In this document: positions 12,466 to 22,808 of the stretch, piece by piece
How the letters are laid out: each line of letters starts with the position of its first letter
How positions within the stretch are numbered: the first letter of the stretch is position 1
Source: Takakia lepidozioides
Taxonomy: Eukaryota > Streptophyta > Takakiopsida > Takakiales > Takakiaceae
Reading direction: 5' to 3'
NCBI GenBank assembly: GCA_030704615.1
Contig: CM060733.1
Span: 42,098,001 to 42,162,000 of the forward strand
DNA length: 64,000 nucleotides
Notes under the pieces: model-generated
What the model was told of the DNA's origin: nothing
Database searches by the model: none
Seen by the model: the letters and a program-made list of their open reading frames with translations, nothing else
Translations under genes and position numbers: made by a program

Positions 12466-12468
12466 TAA

Positions 12469-13565
12469 TGTTAGAGGACTGTAGGGGACTTAGACACTTA
12501 TACGGGATCTGTAGGGTACCTTAATTTTGCACAGACTGAGACCAACAGGAGCCTTAGGGTGACAGCAGCGCACTGTAGAGGGGGGTACACAGTCGTCACA
12601 GCCCACACAGCCGTCACAGCCGTCACAGTCGTCACAGCCCACAGCCAACAGCCAACACAGCCCGTCACAGTCGTCACAGTCACACAGCCAACACAGCCGT
12701 CACAGTCGTCACAGCCCACACAGCCAACACAGCCGTCACAGTCGTCACAGCCCACACAGCCAACACAGCCCGCACAGTCGTCACAGTCCACACAGCCGGA
12801 CACAGCCGACACAGCCCGGCACAGCACACAGCCAGTCACAGCCCGACACAGCAAACACAGTCGCACAGCCGACACAGCGTCACAGTTTCACACAGCCAGT
12901 CACAGCTTGACACAGCTGTCACGATCATAGGGACACGAAGAGTAGGACAGGGAACGACTGTGGGGGAACAACACCTGCGAAGGGAACATGTTAGTTCACA
13001 GACGACGGTTAGTGAGGGAAACGGTTAGAACCGGGATAGGAAGATAAAGGAAGAAAACGGGGGATGAAGGGGGGATTATATATTGATATATTCGAGGAGG
13101 ACTTCTTAGTAAGGCGGACGAGATCGGAAGCAAAGATGGAGGCACGGTGAAGGAGAGGAAGGAGGAAAGAGGATTAGTAGATGCTTGTTATATGCAAAGC
13201 GTGTGTAGTGATATTGTAGGAGCAGATTAGAGACACAATGGCTTCGGCCTGATACCTGATAAATCATAATCGGATACTTAGCGATACAATCATACTGTGT
13301 GTAGAGAGATCTGAGTGAAGCTGTGGATTGAATGAAAGGGTGAAGAACCGATAGATTGATGAAGCAAACTGATACTTAATTATCAATGGTAGGTAGCTAG
13401 TGAATGCGGAATAGAAAAGGAAACAAAATAGGAACCCCCATGACACTAGCTGTAGGTCATGACTGATTGTTCTGCGCGGGCTGAGTACTTAGAGATTTCC
13501 AACTCTTCTTCTTGGAGTTTCCGCCTCGGATAGCGAAGGGATGGGTGAGTAAAAGCCGCGCGACA
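12469..13565 (+). repeat. 3' LTR of family A, copy 1
   Basis: It starts TGTTAGAGGACTG after the polypurine tract and ends CGCGCGACA, giving the TG...CA ends of an LTR. The same ends bound the LTR at 60667-61651. It contains the CACAG minisatellite and a TATA-like run (TTATATATTGATATATT, about 13076). The right border is set by where the two copies diverge, so the true LTR could be longer in this copy. Confidence 0.7.
12588..12925. repeat. CACAG-rich minisatellite in LTR A, copy 1
   Basis: Short units such as GTCACAGTC, CCACACAGC and CAACACAGC are repeated dozens of times. The reverse strand shows a Cys-rich open frame (GCVGCVGCDDC) that is only a translation of the repeat. Confidence 0.85.
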
Positions 13566-14150
13566 GAAGAAACATGTAGAGCCTACACTTCCTGCCAGAA
13601 GAATGTCCCGTCTTTGCGGAGGGCGACTGTGCATGACGAGCCCGGTGAGGGACTAGTCCTCTAGTTATGCAGCTAAAAAGCAAATACAGCGATTAGAAGA
13701 AGTGAGAATACCAGTAGAAGTAGAAGAGATTGGAGAGGCTAGGGGAGGACAGAAGGATAAGGAAAGAGTGGGCAGCAGCTCAGACAGGTAGACGGGTACC
13801 GAAAGTACCTATGTGTGATTCAGCGGATGGAGACGACGCAGACAGGGAGGCGACGACCAACGCACGGTGAGATGGACCAGTTCCCAAGGGGAAGAAGATG
13901 GGATTTTCGAAAAGCCTGGCCAACGAGCATTCGCTGGAGATGAGAAAGGCACTGCGGGGGTGGCAGCGGCACATGGACAGTTAGAAAAGGATGAGGATCG
14001 GATTGATTTTCAGATAATAGAATTTTAATGAAGTCTCTGTAAATGTAAATTCTCTTCCAGAGTATATAAAGGAAAATTATGCCAGACATTCGTGCCACTT
14101 CCAGTTCATTCCAGCCACACAATCGCTCAAACCACGACGATCCACAAAAA
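13566..14150. other. Unassigned stretch between LTR A and the palindrome array
   Basis: No convincing coding region. A TATA-like AGTATATAAAGG occurs near 14061. Sequence after 13565 does not match the flank of copy 4, which marks the retroelement border. The left end of the DNA transposon whose right end is at 17233 was not found here. Confidence 0.4.
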
Positions 14151-14154
14151 TCAG

Positions 14155-14870
14155 AAGAAATGGGGCACCGCATTTCCAGATTTTGGCAACTCTAAGAACC
14201 TCTTTGGAAATGCGGCACCGCATTTCCAAAACGGGGAGGGACTAATTTTCCATTTCATGTTTGGCATAGAAAAGTAATCTGAATTGGAAATGCGGTGCCG
14301 CATTCCAAAATTTCCTTTGTCCACCGCCAGTTTTGGCCTCTCCCGCTCATTGCATGGATGCCACCACGCTTACAGAGGTCGAACAATGATGTCGAACAAG
14401 GAGGTCGAGATGGCGGAATTGAAAATGCGGTGCCGCATTTCAGTATTGGGGATGGTCGTTGTTGAACTGCAGGCCCATCAGCAAAAATGCGCACCGCATT
14501 CCATTGTTAAAAAAAAGTCGATGACGGACATGGAAATGCGGCGCCGCATTTCCAGAACGGACATCGCACTTTGTCCATTTGCCAGACCCCTCTCGGAAAT
14601 GCGGTACGCATTCCATCGCGCTGGTCGGAAATGTCACACTTTTCGGAAGTGTGTAGTATGAAATGCGGCACCGCATTCCCCTGTCCAAAAAGAGGTCTCC
14701 ATTGCCAAGCTGGAAATGCGGCTCGCCGCATTTGCAATGGCCAACCTCGGTTTCCTGACCAATTTTATAGACCCTTGTTGGTATTTCGTGTACCTGGACT
14801 GAAATGATGCACCGCATTTCGATGTCCGACATGAAATGCTGCCCGCATTTCAATGTCCAACATGGCGTTA
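14155..14870. repeat. Array of GC-centred palindromes, core AAATGCGGCGCCGCATTT and variants
   Basis: About ten to twelve dyad sites are spaced some 50-80 bp apart. Examples: around 14207, 14287, 14424, 14487, 14533, 14595, 14660, 14711, 14805 and 14832. Most have the form GGAAATGCGG-NN-CCGCATTTCC, with the centre varying (GCGC, GTGC, GCAC). Sequence between the sites is unique. The array lies upstream of the minus-strand gene copy at 15120-15790. It matches the core of the arrays at 30.3-36 and 39.5-41.6 kb except for a symmetric T:A to G:C change in each arm. Confidence 0.85.
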
Positions 14871-15119
14871 CTCTGGTATATTCTTGACACATGACTCCAT
14901 ACCGGTTACTGCTATATTCATCCGGACAGACACATTGTAGAAATGAGACATCAAATTGTAAACAGTGGGCCAATTCCGACAGTTATTCACAGAATGAAAC
15001 ATCATACAGAGTGAGGTACGATGGGTTTATTGATCGACCACGATGTCTCACATTTACCAACTGCAGACAAAACTAAAGCCCTTCCTCCTTCTACATGGCT
15101 TCATCACCAAGTCGACGGA

Positions 15120-15790
15120 ACTTCGATACCCCTCAAAACAAGCTCATCACTGCTGCGGCACCTCGAGGTCATTGCAATATCGGTCGTCTGCTGCCTTGCT
15201 GGAGCCGACGACAATGTCATGTCCATCAATGATACCACCATCATACATGGACAAGGTCACTGTGGGCCTCATGTGCCCGTTCGATTCGTCTTCGCAACTC
15301 AGCCGAATGTCTCCATACACTGGAAGAGCGGAGTGATCTCACGTATATAGTTTTCCCCGGTGCCGTCCTCCCTGGTCCACTGGCAGCAGTTCCAGCGCCA
15401 AAAGCGAGGCCATGCGTGATCTATCCGCATCCCTTTCCAGCTTGGTATATCGAGGTCAACAATTTTCAGGACCCACGGACCGCATTGACCCTCGCCCTCA
15501 CCTCGCTCAAAGCGGTAATAGCCCTCCAAATACTTCATTGCGCGCAAAGACTCTTGCTTATTCCAGCAGCGTCTGTGAAAACGAGAGCCAGACAATGATG
15601 TCTCCTGATTCTGGTGTGAACATAGCATAATCGTGGCCATGATAAGGGCAGTCGGCTGGATTTCGGCGGCACGACATCCTTGAAAAAGAGTAGCGGAGTA
15701 CGCTCAATGACAGCAGCTCCGGATGGAGGAGGAGCAACCGTCGTTTGCTGGAAAAGTTCAAGCTAACGCTGCAATTCCTCACAAACACTC
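15120..15790 (-). pseudogene. Unknown gene, decayed copy 1 of a divergent pair
   Basis: Read on the minus strand, it encodes CPYHGHDYAMFTPESGDIIVW (split here as CPYHGHDYAMF and ESGDIIVW), then YLEGYYRFERGE, GPWVLKIVDLDIPSW, WRWNCCQW, GENYIREITPL and, after a frame change near 15310, GDIRLSCED and MYDGGIIDGHDIVV. The same order occurs on the plus strand at 16090-16788. Several frame changes are needed, so it is a pseudogene or badly sequenced. I do not recognise the family. Alternating aromatic and short beta-like segments suggest a beta-rich domain, which is a guess. Confidence 0.5.
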
Positions 15791-15954
15791 AGGGCACATT
15801 TAAATTTCTCCCCCTACAGGATCTTGGCCCGATGAAGATTGGCTGCTGCATGAATGTAGCCGTTTCAGTTCCTACCCTTCCATGCAAACTATGGGCAGTC
15901 ACTGCCAGGTGGGCCGATAAGCCACTGGACACGACGAAGTCCATCCCCTCTTCG

Positions 15955-15982
15955 ATGTAAATGCGGCGCCGAATTTCCATCC
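15955..15982. repeat. Single GGCGCC dyad between the divergent gene copies
   Basis: AATGCGGCGCCGAATTTCC has the left arm of the 14-kb array type and the right arm of the 40-kb array type. It lies in the space between the two divergent gene copies. Confidence 0.6.
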
Positions 15983-16089
15983 AGGGGATGGACTTCAGTG
16001 GCAGATCTCAAAAACTATAACTTGTTGATGAGAAAGATGTATGGGTTCATCCCTGCTGGCGTGATGAACACGTTCCACCTTCCGTCGGT

Positions 16090-16788
16090 TGGTACGTGGG
16101 ACCCAGATGCTCCATTATTGGAGGCGGACTGCTCTTCCGCTTCGCATCATTTCCAAAATCTAAGGGCTTCGTAGCTATCCGCAAGTCATCGGCATCCATT
16201 CGTCCTCAGGTCCTCCTTTTGCAAGGATGCCGTGCTTCCGGACCGGGACGACTGCCCATTTTGGAGGCATCGATTATGCAATGTATTCGGCCACATCGGG
16301 AGACATTGTTATCTGGTACACAGATTACACAGAAGATACTGGTTCGATTGTGGAAACATTGGTGGCTTTGAGTATATCGTAGGCCACTACGCCTTCGAGC
16401 AGGGTGACGATCTTGGTCTGAGGAGTCCGTGGCTCCTGCGCATCCTCGATTCCGATTTTCCCAGCTACGACGGTCACCCATGCAGAAGAAGGTGCACTGC
16501 TATGCTGTTGCGGTGGAACTGCTGCCACTGGACGTGGGTGGACTCCATCGGAGAGACCTATTCTCCTGAAGGAGTGCGCTCCTCTTCTCCATTGTATGGG
16601 GACATTCGCATTAGTGTGGACGACGAAAACGTGAAGATTTCCATATTCGATGGTGGTATGATTGAAGGGCAGACATTGTGGTGAACATCACTAGGGGCGG
16701 TACAACGGCTGCAATCGACTTTACATGGAGGAGCCCCATGACTCATGAGCTAGTTCTGAGAGCAGTTGAAGTCCCATTGACAACGTGA
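16090..16788 (+). pseudogene. Unknown gene, decayed copy 2 of a divergent pair
   Basis: It encodes HFGGIDYAMYSATSGDIVIW (about 16255-16315, read as HFGGIDYAMYS and SGDIVIW), then a frame change, YIVGHYAFEQGDD, SPWLLRILDSDFPSY, LRWNCCHWTW, GETYSPEG, YGDIRISVDDENVK and FDGGMIEG. After another frame change near 16670 it ends with an ELVLRAVEVPLTT-like tail and stop near 16788. The minus-strand partner at 15120-15790 has the same segments in order, so they are inverted paralogues, head to head. The function is unknown. Confidence 0.5.
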
Positions 16789-17150
16789 CTTGTATTCAGT
16801 AGGCACAGGGCTCAAGATTTGATGGCACAATCAGCACAATAGACGTGCTTCAAATGCAATTCATGTGGATCAATAAAAACCTCATTGTGCCCTCTTTTAT
16901 TCTATTATTCTGTGTCCATCGTTCCGAGAATGCTTCATTGCTCATTTCGTTTGGGATTGGGAGTGTGGGTGGATTTTGCAAGTGGCTGGTAGGCTGAAAT
17001 GGGCCCCCATTGTACAGAGCAGTACCACCCTACCATTCGCGAAACATTGCCTTTCAATATATAATTCTAAATAAATTGCCGAACCTCCTTCATCGGAGGT
17101 CCTTCTCCCCTATGACCGTGGCACCCTAAACCCTATTCCCGGTATTGCTG
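16789..17150. other. Non-coding stretch before the transposon end
   Basis: It is AT-rich in parts (AATATATAATTCTAAATAAATT near 17055-17076). No gene is seen. The last 80 bases share GGAATAGGGTTTAGG-like sequence (reverse strand) with the inner side of the terminal repeat at 27760-27800. Confidence 0.4.
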
Positions 17151-17169
17151 CTGCTCATGTTTTTTCCAC

Positions 17170-17233
17170 ACTTACGACTCTGCTCATGGCTCATGCCGCT
17201 CATGGCTCATGGCTCATGAAATAGCAGCCCCCC
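17170..17233 (-). repeat. Terminal inverted repeat of a DNA transposon (right end)
   Basis: Read on the minus strand the end is GGGGGGCTG followed by CTATTTCATGAGC and then several CATGAGC units. It matches the left end of the large element at 27693 in 21 of the first 22 bases. Directly outside it (17234) begins family A sequence cut mid-ORF3, which marks the insertion border. Confidence 0.7.
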
Positions 17234-20110
17234 TAAATTCTTTCCAAGCCAAATCCAACATGATGGGAATTTGGTTGAAGGGCATAATCATAGCCCTACT
17301 GTACTCCCTTGCAGCTGGAGTTTTAGGTGGGTTAAAAGCGGCATTGCCCCATACCTCCGGTTGTGGTGGCTGTGGTGTGGTTGTAGTAACCACACGGTTC
17401 ACTACTCTGGTACAGTGACTTTGTTGTGGTGGTGGTGTACTGGCTCTTGTATCATTGGCATCTCCTGCACTCCTGTGAAGACTGAAAAGCCAAAGTTCTG
17501 GCTTGTAAATATGAAGCCATTAGCTGTTCCTGAGGATATAGACTCTTTTGTCGATGTTTGAAGTGAGGTCTTCCACTTGAGTCTGCAGTCCGTCTACATC
17601 CTCTTGTAACTCTGCTATCCTACTATAGACATTGTCTATAGTAGTTGTGGCAATATTCTGCACCTGCAGCCTGAAGCTCATCATCTCGCTTTGGGTGAGC
17701 TTTCGTGTGCTTTGCCCTCTACTGCTTTTGTGCTAACAGACCTGCATAAGGCTGTTATCCACCAATTGCTTGTGGTTCCCCTGAGAGTTTGCTCCTCTCT
17801 TAGCTTGTACAATTCCAACTGCTGTTGTAAAGCCTCCATGCTTCGCCTGAGGTTGAAACCAATGCGCATAAGCAGCAAGTAGATTATTGGCTTCCTTCCA
17901 AGCCTTGTTATTGACGCGATTTCATTTCTATTGGCCATGATGGTTTGGTTGCAACTCCACGATGTGCTTCTCTTGATCAGCTTCAATCTGCCTGTATTGC
18001 TTGAAAGTATCTTCATTGCGACAGATTGTATTCTTCATATCGACAATGAGCTTCATTTGCTCAACATTCTCTTCTTCTTGCCCCGAGATCACTTTCTTCT
18101 CGCCTTGTACATTTTTTCCGCTTGCTGTTTATTTCTTTTGTAGATTGGTCAAGCATAGTTGTGAATGTAGCACATTGTATCGCCATCCTGTTTATGCACT
18201 GTCTGCAACTCCGTATGTAGTGCATTCAGTTTTTGCAACTTGCTTTCATGCTGCACCTGCATTGGTATAGCTGTTGCTTATGTGCTTCGTGCAACTGGTC
18301 TTGCGCGAGGCCTGCCTCAATCAATTGTTCCTTGCCAATTGCAAAGCCATTTCTGTGTTTCCCAAGTCCTGCTTCATTTTGAGAGTGACCTCTTCATCGA
18401 CCTTGTTTGCACCACTCAGTGGCTAGTCGAGCCTCAAACTCCTTCCTGAGTTCCTCTCTCAAGGCTGTCAATTGGGTAATTGGAACATGGATTTGACATA
18501 AGTCCCCAACAAATTAAGTGTCCTACCTATGGAACTCATCAGCATTGCCTGTTGAGGGTCATCATGGTGAGGTTGCTGCTCTTCTCCTCCTGATCTTCAA
18601 CAGTGTGATGTCTCACGAACCATTCAGGCCATTGTCCCACCGGATTTTCTTCCTGAACTACTTCATCTATCATCCCGTGCTACAGTGTCATGACCTTCCG
18701 CCTGTGGTACCTCCGACACAGGTGTGTGTATTATATGCACCTCAGGATTTCCCTTGGGCAACTGTTGCACCTCTGGATCTCTGTCTCCTTGACCATACCA
18801 GAATATTCATAGAGAGGTCCCCCTTCTCCATTTCTGCCACTATCTGTTCTGTAGTTGGAATATCTAACCCTTCTCTTTCCAAATCAATTATTTCTGGTTG
18901 AGCTGCATGGATCCTTGGCCTTGTGACAAGTCGATTAGCTGGCTGTGGTGGTTGTGATACAGAAGTAACTTCCTCCTCCCTCTCTGAAGGTCCTGCTTCC
19001 AGTAATAGCATTTCTCTGTGCTGCTGTGCCCCTTCCTGACCATGAGCTTGGGAACATTATCATGCGGAGTCCGTGAAGCCAGTGGATCCGCCACTACAGT
19101 CTTTCCCCGTCTCTGCCTCTTAGTCTCGGGTTGCCCTGCTAGTCCACCCTCACTGTGTGAAGAGCCTTGCTCTTCCATTGCGTTGTTGCTGGCTCAAACA
19201 CTCCCATTTCTTTCTTTCTTGCGCATTAAGTATGCCAGAATCAAGGATTATTTGAGCAATGATTGGGCCAGACACTATGATAGGAGACTTTGCGGTAGTA
19301 CTTGTAATCTTTTCATCTCCTCCACCAAGTGCGTTGTACATTATGTCCGCCCATTGTACCTCTTGTCCTTCAGGCCTTTGAGTATTCCTCCGTGAAGGAT
19401 CTGCTCAAATATTGTTGGTTCTGTTTCATGGCAATCAGAACGTTCAATACCGGCCTACCTCTTTTAACCCTGGGTACACGGCCTTGGTACAAGCATAACC
19501 CTGAGTTTTTAAGAAACTCCCTTCTTGGAATAAGTCCCTATTTGCAGTCTTGCCCTGTGTTCCTCCACATGCACCTGACCTGCTGGCAATCCGAAACAAT
19601 TGCTGGAGGTATAGGGAGTAATCATTAATTCAACTCCCTTCACCGTTGTTGTTCCTGTCCTTGCTCAAAGTTCTGCAAAAATTGTAACATGTACTGTCTA
19701 TGGTGTAGTGTCCAATCTAGGCTTTTGCAATCCTTTGCATCTCAGCTCCTCCAGTATTTGTATCGCCTGTAGCGTAGCAATCGTTTGTTTCTGCAGAATT
19801 GTGGTGCTCTTCACCCTGATTTCCTCCATTCCTCACTCTCTTCATTTAGACTCACAGAACTGTTTTGGCTGTAACAACTGCAGGAATGCCTGTAGTGCAC
19901 AAAGCATAAACGTTAGTTGCCGCAGAAAGCTATGGGTAATTTCTTGTAAGCCTGCGGGGCTTGCAAGCATCGCTCAAGAGAAAAGCTCCGCTCTGTCCTT
20001 TTCGTGTCTATGCCACTGCGTAAGTAATATTGCGAGCGTATAGTCTGTTAGTTCCTCCATACGTTCCAAGGTATAGCATTGATGGTCTGTCCTGTCGAGA
20101 CGCCCGTTAC
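17234..20110 (-). pseudogene. Family A ORF3, copy 2, broken
   Basis: Minus-strand blocks match copy 4 ORF3: the conserved start region (about 20065), the CTKAVYPG-like region (about 19480), the EGLDIPTTEQIVAEMEKGDLS block (about 18830-18900; seen as LDIPTTEQIVAEMEKG), the coiled coil (18600-17700) and the Pro/Thr linker with VWGNAAFNPPKTPAAREYS (17214-17402). It ends inside the AWKEF segment at the transposon border. Indels break the frame at least nine times. Confidence 0.7.
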
Positions 20111-20539
20111 TCAGAACGACGCCGCTCTTGCGCTCAATTTCCCTCCATTTTCTGATCCTTTCTCTGTTTTCTATTGGCTGTATCCGCTGTGACTGGATTT
20201 TTAGATTTTATCTTCTTTAGTGGACTCTCCCTGTTGGATAGTCCACTAGGATCACACATGTGACAAGAATTCCGCTTTTCTGTACTTGCCGTTTGTTCCG
20301 TTTCCCTTTTTCCGTACTCATTAATGGGCCCCGCCTTTCATCCCTTTTGACGCCGTTCTTGTCCTCTTTCTTTTTGACACCTGTTCTTGCACTTTCTTCT
20401 CGGCTGTGTGTCGCGCCCTGACCTCCAAGTGTTTATTTTAAAGTAATTTCCGTTTTCTCTTCCGTCAGCCATTTTCCTGAAGTTATTATGCGTCCACTTG
20501 TCACTGATTCTATGGATCGTGTAACTTTAGTAGGCTGTG

Positions 20540-20745
20540 TTGAGCTGTGACAGCTGTGTCATACTGTGTTACGCTGTGATAGGCTATGATGCACTGTGTA
20601 AGCTGTGATAGGCTGTGACACGTTGTGGTAGGTTGTGATAGGCTGTGTTGCGCCGTGCTGGGCTGTGATAGGCTGTGTCACGTCGTGATGGGCTGTGATA
20701 GGCTTGTTGCGCCGTGCTGGGCTGTGATAGGCTGTGTCACGTTGT
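20540..20745. repeat. Decapeptide minisatellite, copy 2
   Basis: Reverse complement of the CACAGCCTATCACAGCC units seen at 7985-8205. About six to seven imperfect units. Confidence 0.75.
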
Positions 20746-20829
20746 TTTTGCCCACCCTGGTCATATATGCTGGCCTAGCGACAAGTGCTCCATACTCCGT
20801 TCTTACACTGGTGCATCCCGTGACTGCTC

Positions 20830-22186
20830 TTGGCGTTCAACATGCAAATCATGTTGGCAAGGGTTTGTCATGGATACCACTGTACCCCTTCAACTTATTT
20901 GCATTGACTCTTCCCAGCCTTTCTTTGTTAATGGTTTGTAACATGGCGGTGTTGTTATCATACATTTTTTGTATGACATAAGGTCCTTTCCATGGTGATT
21001 TAAGCTTGAAGCTTGAATCTTTCCTTTCTTCTGCAACCATAGAACCAAATCCCCCGTCTTAAAAGTTCTTTAACTTGCCTTCATCAAACTGTTCCTTTCG
21101 CTTCATCTGAATTCTGGTCAATTATCAGCTGCATCAGCACGTACTTCTTCCACATGGTATAATCATGTTTCCTGACCTTGATGGAGTCTTGCAATTCCAT
21201 TCTCTTCCCCACTCCGTTCTCATGGTAGGTAACAGGAATTCCACTGGAAGTAAGGCTTCCATACATAACTAATTGGAATGGTGTATACTTAGTGGTGACT
21301 TTATATGAAGTCCTGTATGACCACAAAGCTGTCAGCAGCTTCGTATCCCAATCCATTCTGTTTGCATTGACTATCTTAGCCAAGATAGTACATAGTATTT
21401 TGTTGGTAGCCTCTGCTTGCCCTTACCCCTGTGGGTAATATGTTGTACTCTTTCTATGCACAATCATAAACTCTTTAGTCAACAACTCATGGTCTCATTC
21501 ATGAAGTGACTTCCTTGATCACTGATAAATTCTAAGGGACAGCCAATCGTGTAAGTATGTTCTCGTTACAGGAACCTTGCTGTGACTTGGCTGTGTTGTC
21601 CCTCAAAGCTTGACTTCCACCCACTTTGTAGTATAATCATGGCTGTAATTTGTACCTTTTCGTGTATTCTTGGATGGTGGGTTAATTGGTCCAACAAAGT
21701 CTAGTCCCCATTTTCTGAATGGTTCCGTAGGCATTGTAGGATGCAAGGCCATCCTTCCAGATCTCTGCAAAGGTCCTAGCCTCTGACATTCATCACACTT
21801 CTGACAATACTCGTGTACATCTTTGAACAAAGTAAGTCCACCAGTATCCTGCGAGTAGTATCTTTCTACTGGTAGTCTCTTCTCCCAAAATGACCTCCCG
21901 CCACTCCTTTATGAACTTCCGCCAGAACTTCTTTATTCACTTCATGGTGGTACAACATCGTTTAGTACTCCATCAGGTCCTAACTTATACATTCTGCTTC
22001 CTACCATAGTATAAGGTAAGCTTTGATAACGATTCTCTTCCTCTGCTCCTACCATAACTAGGTGGGCACTGACCATGAACAAGGTAGTATCTGATTGGCC
22101 ACTGCCAATCTAACCAGTCATCTGCACTTCCCTGCACCTCCACTGCAAAGAGACTCGCATCTGGTATTGATCATCTTCCTGTGGCT
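20830..22186 (-). pseudogene. int: Family A RNase H end and integrase, copy 2, broken
   Basis: Minus-strand blocks show CQKCDECQRLG and WGLDFVGPINPPSKNT (21603-21830), the ALWSYRTSYKVTTKYTPFQL block (21084-21383) and WKGPYVIQKMYDNNTAMLQ near the C-terminus (20849-21040). The segment 21960-22186 is the RNase H to integrase spacer. Multiple frame breaks. Confidence 0.75.
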
Positions 22187-22686
22187 NNNNNNNNNNNNNN
22201 NNNNNNNNNNNNNNNNNNNNNNNNNNNNNNNNNNNNNNNNNNNNNNNNNNNNNNNNNNNNNNNNNNNNNNNNNNNNNNNNNNNNNNNNNNNNNNNNNNNN
22301 NNNNNNNNNNNNNNNNNNNNNNNNNNNNNNNNNNNNNNNNNNNNNNNNNNNNNNNNNNNNNNNNNNNNNNNNNNNNNNNNNNNNNNNNNNNNNNNNNNNN
22401 NNNNNNNNNNNNNNNNNNNNNNNNNNNNNNNNNNNNNNNNNNNNNNNNNNNNNNNNNNNNNNNNNNNNNNNNNNNNNNNNNNNNNNNNNNNNNNNNNNNN
22501 NNNNNNNNNNNNNNNNNNNNNNNNNNNNNNNNNNNNNNNNNNNNNNNNNNNNNNNNNNNNNNNNNNNNNNNNNNNNNNNNNNNNNNNNNNNNNNNNNNNN
22601 NNNNNNNNNNNNNNNNNNNNNNNNNNNNNNNNNNNNNNNNNNNNNNNNNNNNNNNNNNNNNNNNNNNNNNNNNNNNNNNNNNNNNN
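22187..22686. other. Assembly gap (500 N)
   Basis: Exactly 500 unknown bases, a conventional placeholder length. The missing part should contain at least the rest of the 5' LTR of family B copy 1; the true size is unknown. Confidence 0.99.
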
Positions 22687-22753
22687 CAGGCGCGCGCATC
22701 AAAGCGAGTAACTATGACTTGAAGGGGAGTTTACCGAAGTGAGGTGCGCGACA
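22687..22753 (+). repeat. 3' edge of the 5' LTR of family B, copy 1
   Basis: These 67 bases are identical to 47281-47347, the end of the LTR part on the far side of the large DNA transposon. They end GTGCGCGACA, followed by the primer-binding site. The second family B copy (62277-62344) differs here, which supports pairing 22687-22753 with 47281-47347 as LTRs of one insertion. Confidence 0.8.
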
Positions 22754-22755
22754 TT

Positions 22756-22767
22756 TGGTATCAGAGC
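22756..22767 (+). promoter_or_regulatory. Primer-binding site, tRNA-iMet type
   Basis: TGGTATCAGAGC begins two bases after the LTR end. This is the common initiator-methionine tRNA primer site of plant LTR elements. The same site is at 62347-62358. Confidence 0.85.
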
Positions 22768-22808
22768 TTAGAGTTCAGTACGCGATCGTCCTTGGGATTG
22801 GCCTCATC

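Larger units (their letters stand above)
1552..13565 (+). mobile_element. Ty3/gypsy retrotransposon family A, copy 1 (Tat/Athila-like, 5' truncated)
   Basis: The order is: remnant of a 5' ORF, gag, protease, reverse transcriptase, RNase H, integrase, a minisatellite linker, a very long ORF3, a polypurine tract at 12451-12465 and a 3' LTR. Homology to copy 3 (47348 onward) starts abruptly at 1552 (GCATTGCTATCC), so the 5' LTR and leader are missing. The RT box reads VFLDDFSVYSS and the protease LIDGGSG, both typical of the plant Tat/Athila group; integrase has no chromodomain. Comparison with copies 3 and 4 shows more than ten one- to few-base indels that break the frames. This is a dead copy, or a copy with many sequencing indels. 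Confidence 0.85.
17234..22186 (-). mobile_element. Ty3/gypsy retrotransposon family A, copy 2 (reverse orientation, truncated both sides)
   Basis: On the minus strand this runs from RNase H (cut by the assembly gap at 22187; equivalent to about 6530 in copy 1) through integrase, the decapeptide minisatellite and most of ORF3, to the point equivalent to about 11485 in copy 1. There it is cut by the DNA transposon end at 17233. It is collinear with copy 1. Many small indels break the frames. Confidence 0.85.

Noticed and set aside
12498-12930. Cys-rich (GCVGCVGCDDC) and Thr/Gln/Pro-rich open frames
   Set aside because: Translations of the CACAG minisatellite in LTR A on the two strands.
14155-14870. 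Possible operator array of a bacterial gene
   Set aside because: The neighbourhood is eukaryotic (LTR elements, spliced genes), and the dyads match arrays inside the DNA transposon.
22095-22742. Open frames of about 200 residues across the gap
   Set aside because: Composed almost entirely of unknown residues from the 500 N.
22756-22767. Possible tRNA gene fragment
   Set aside because: Only the 12-base primer site complementary to a tRNA 3' end, placed exactly after an LTR; no cloverleaf.
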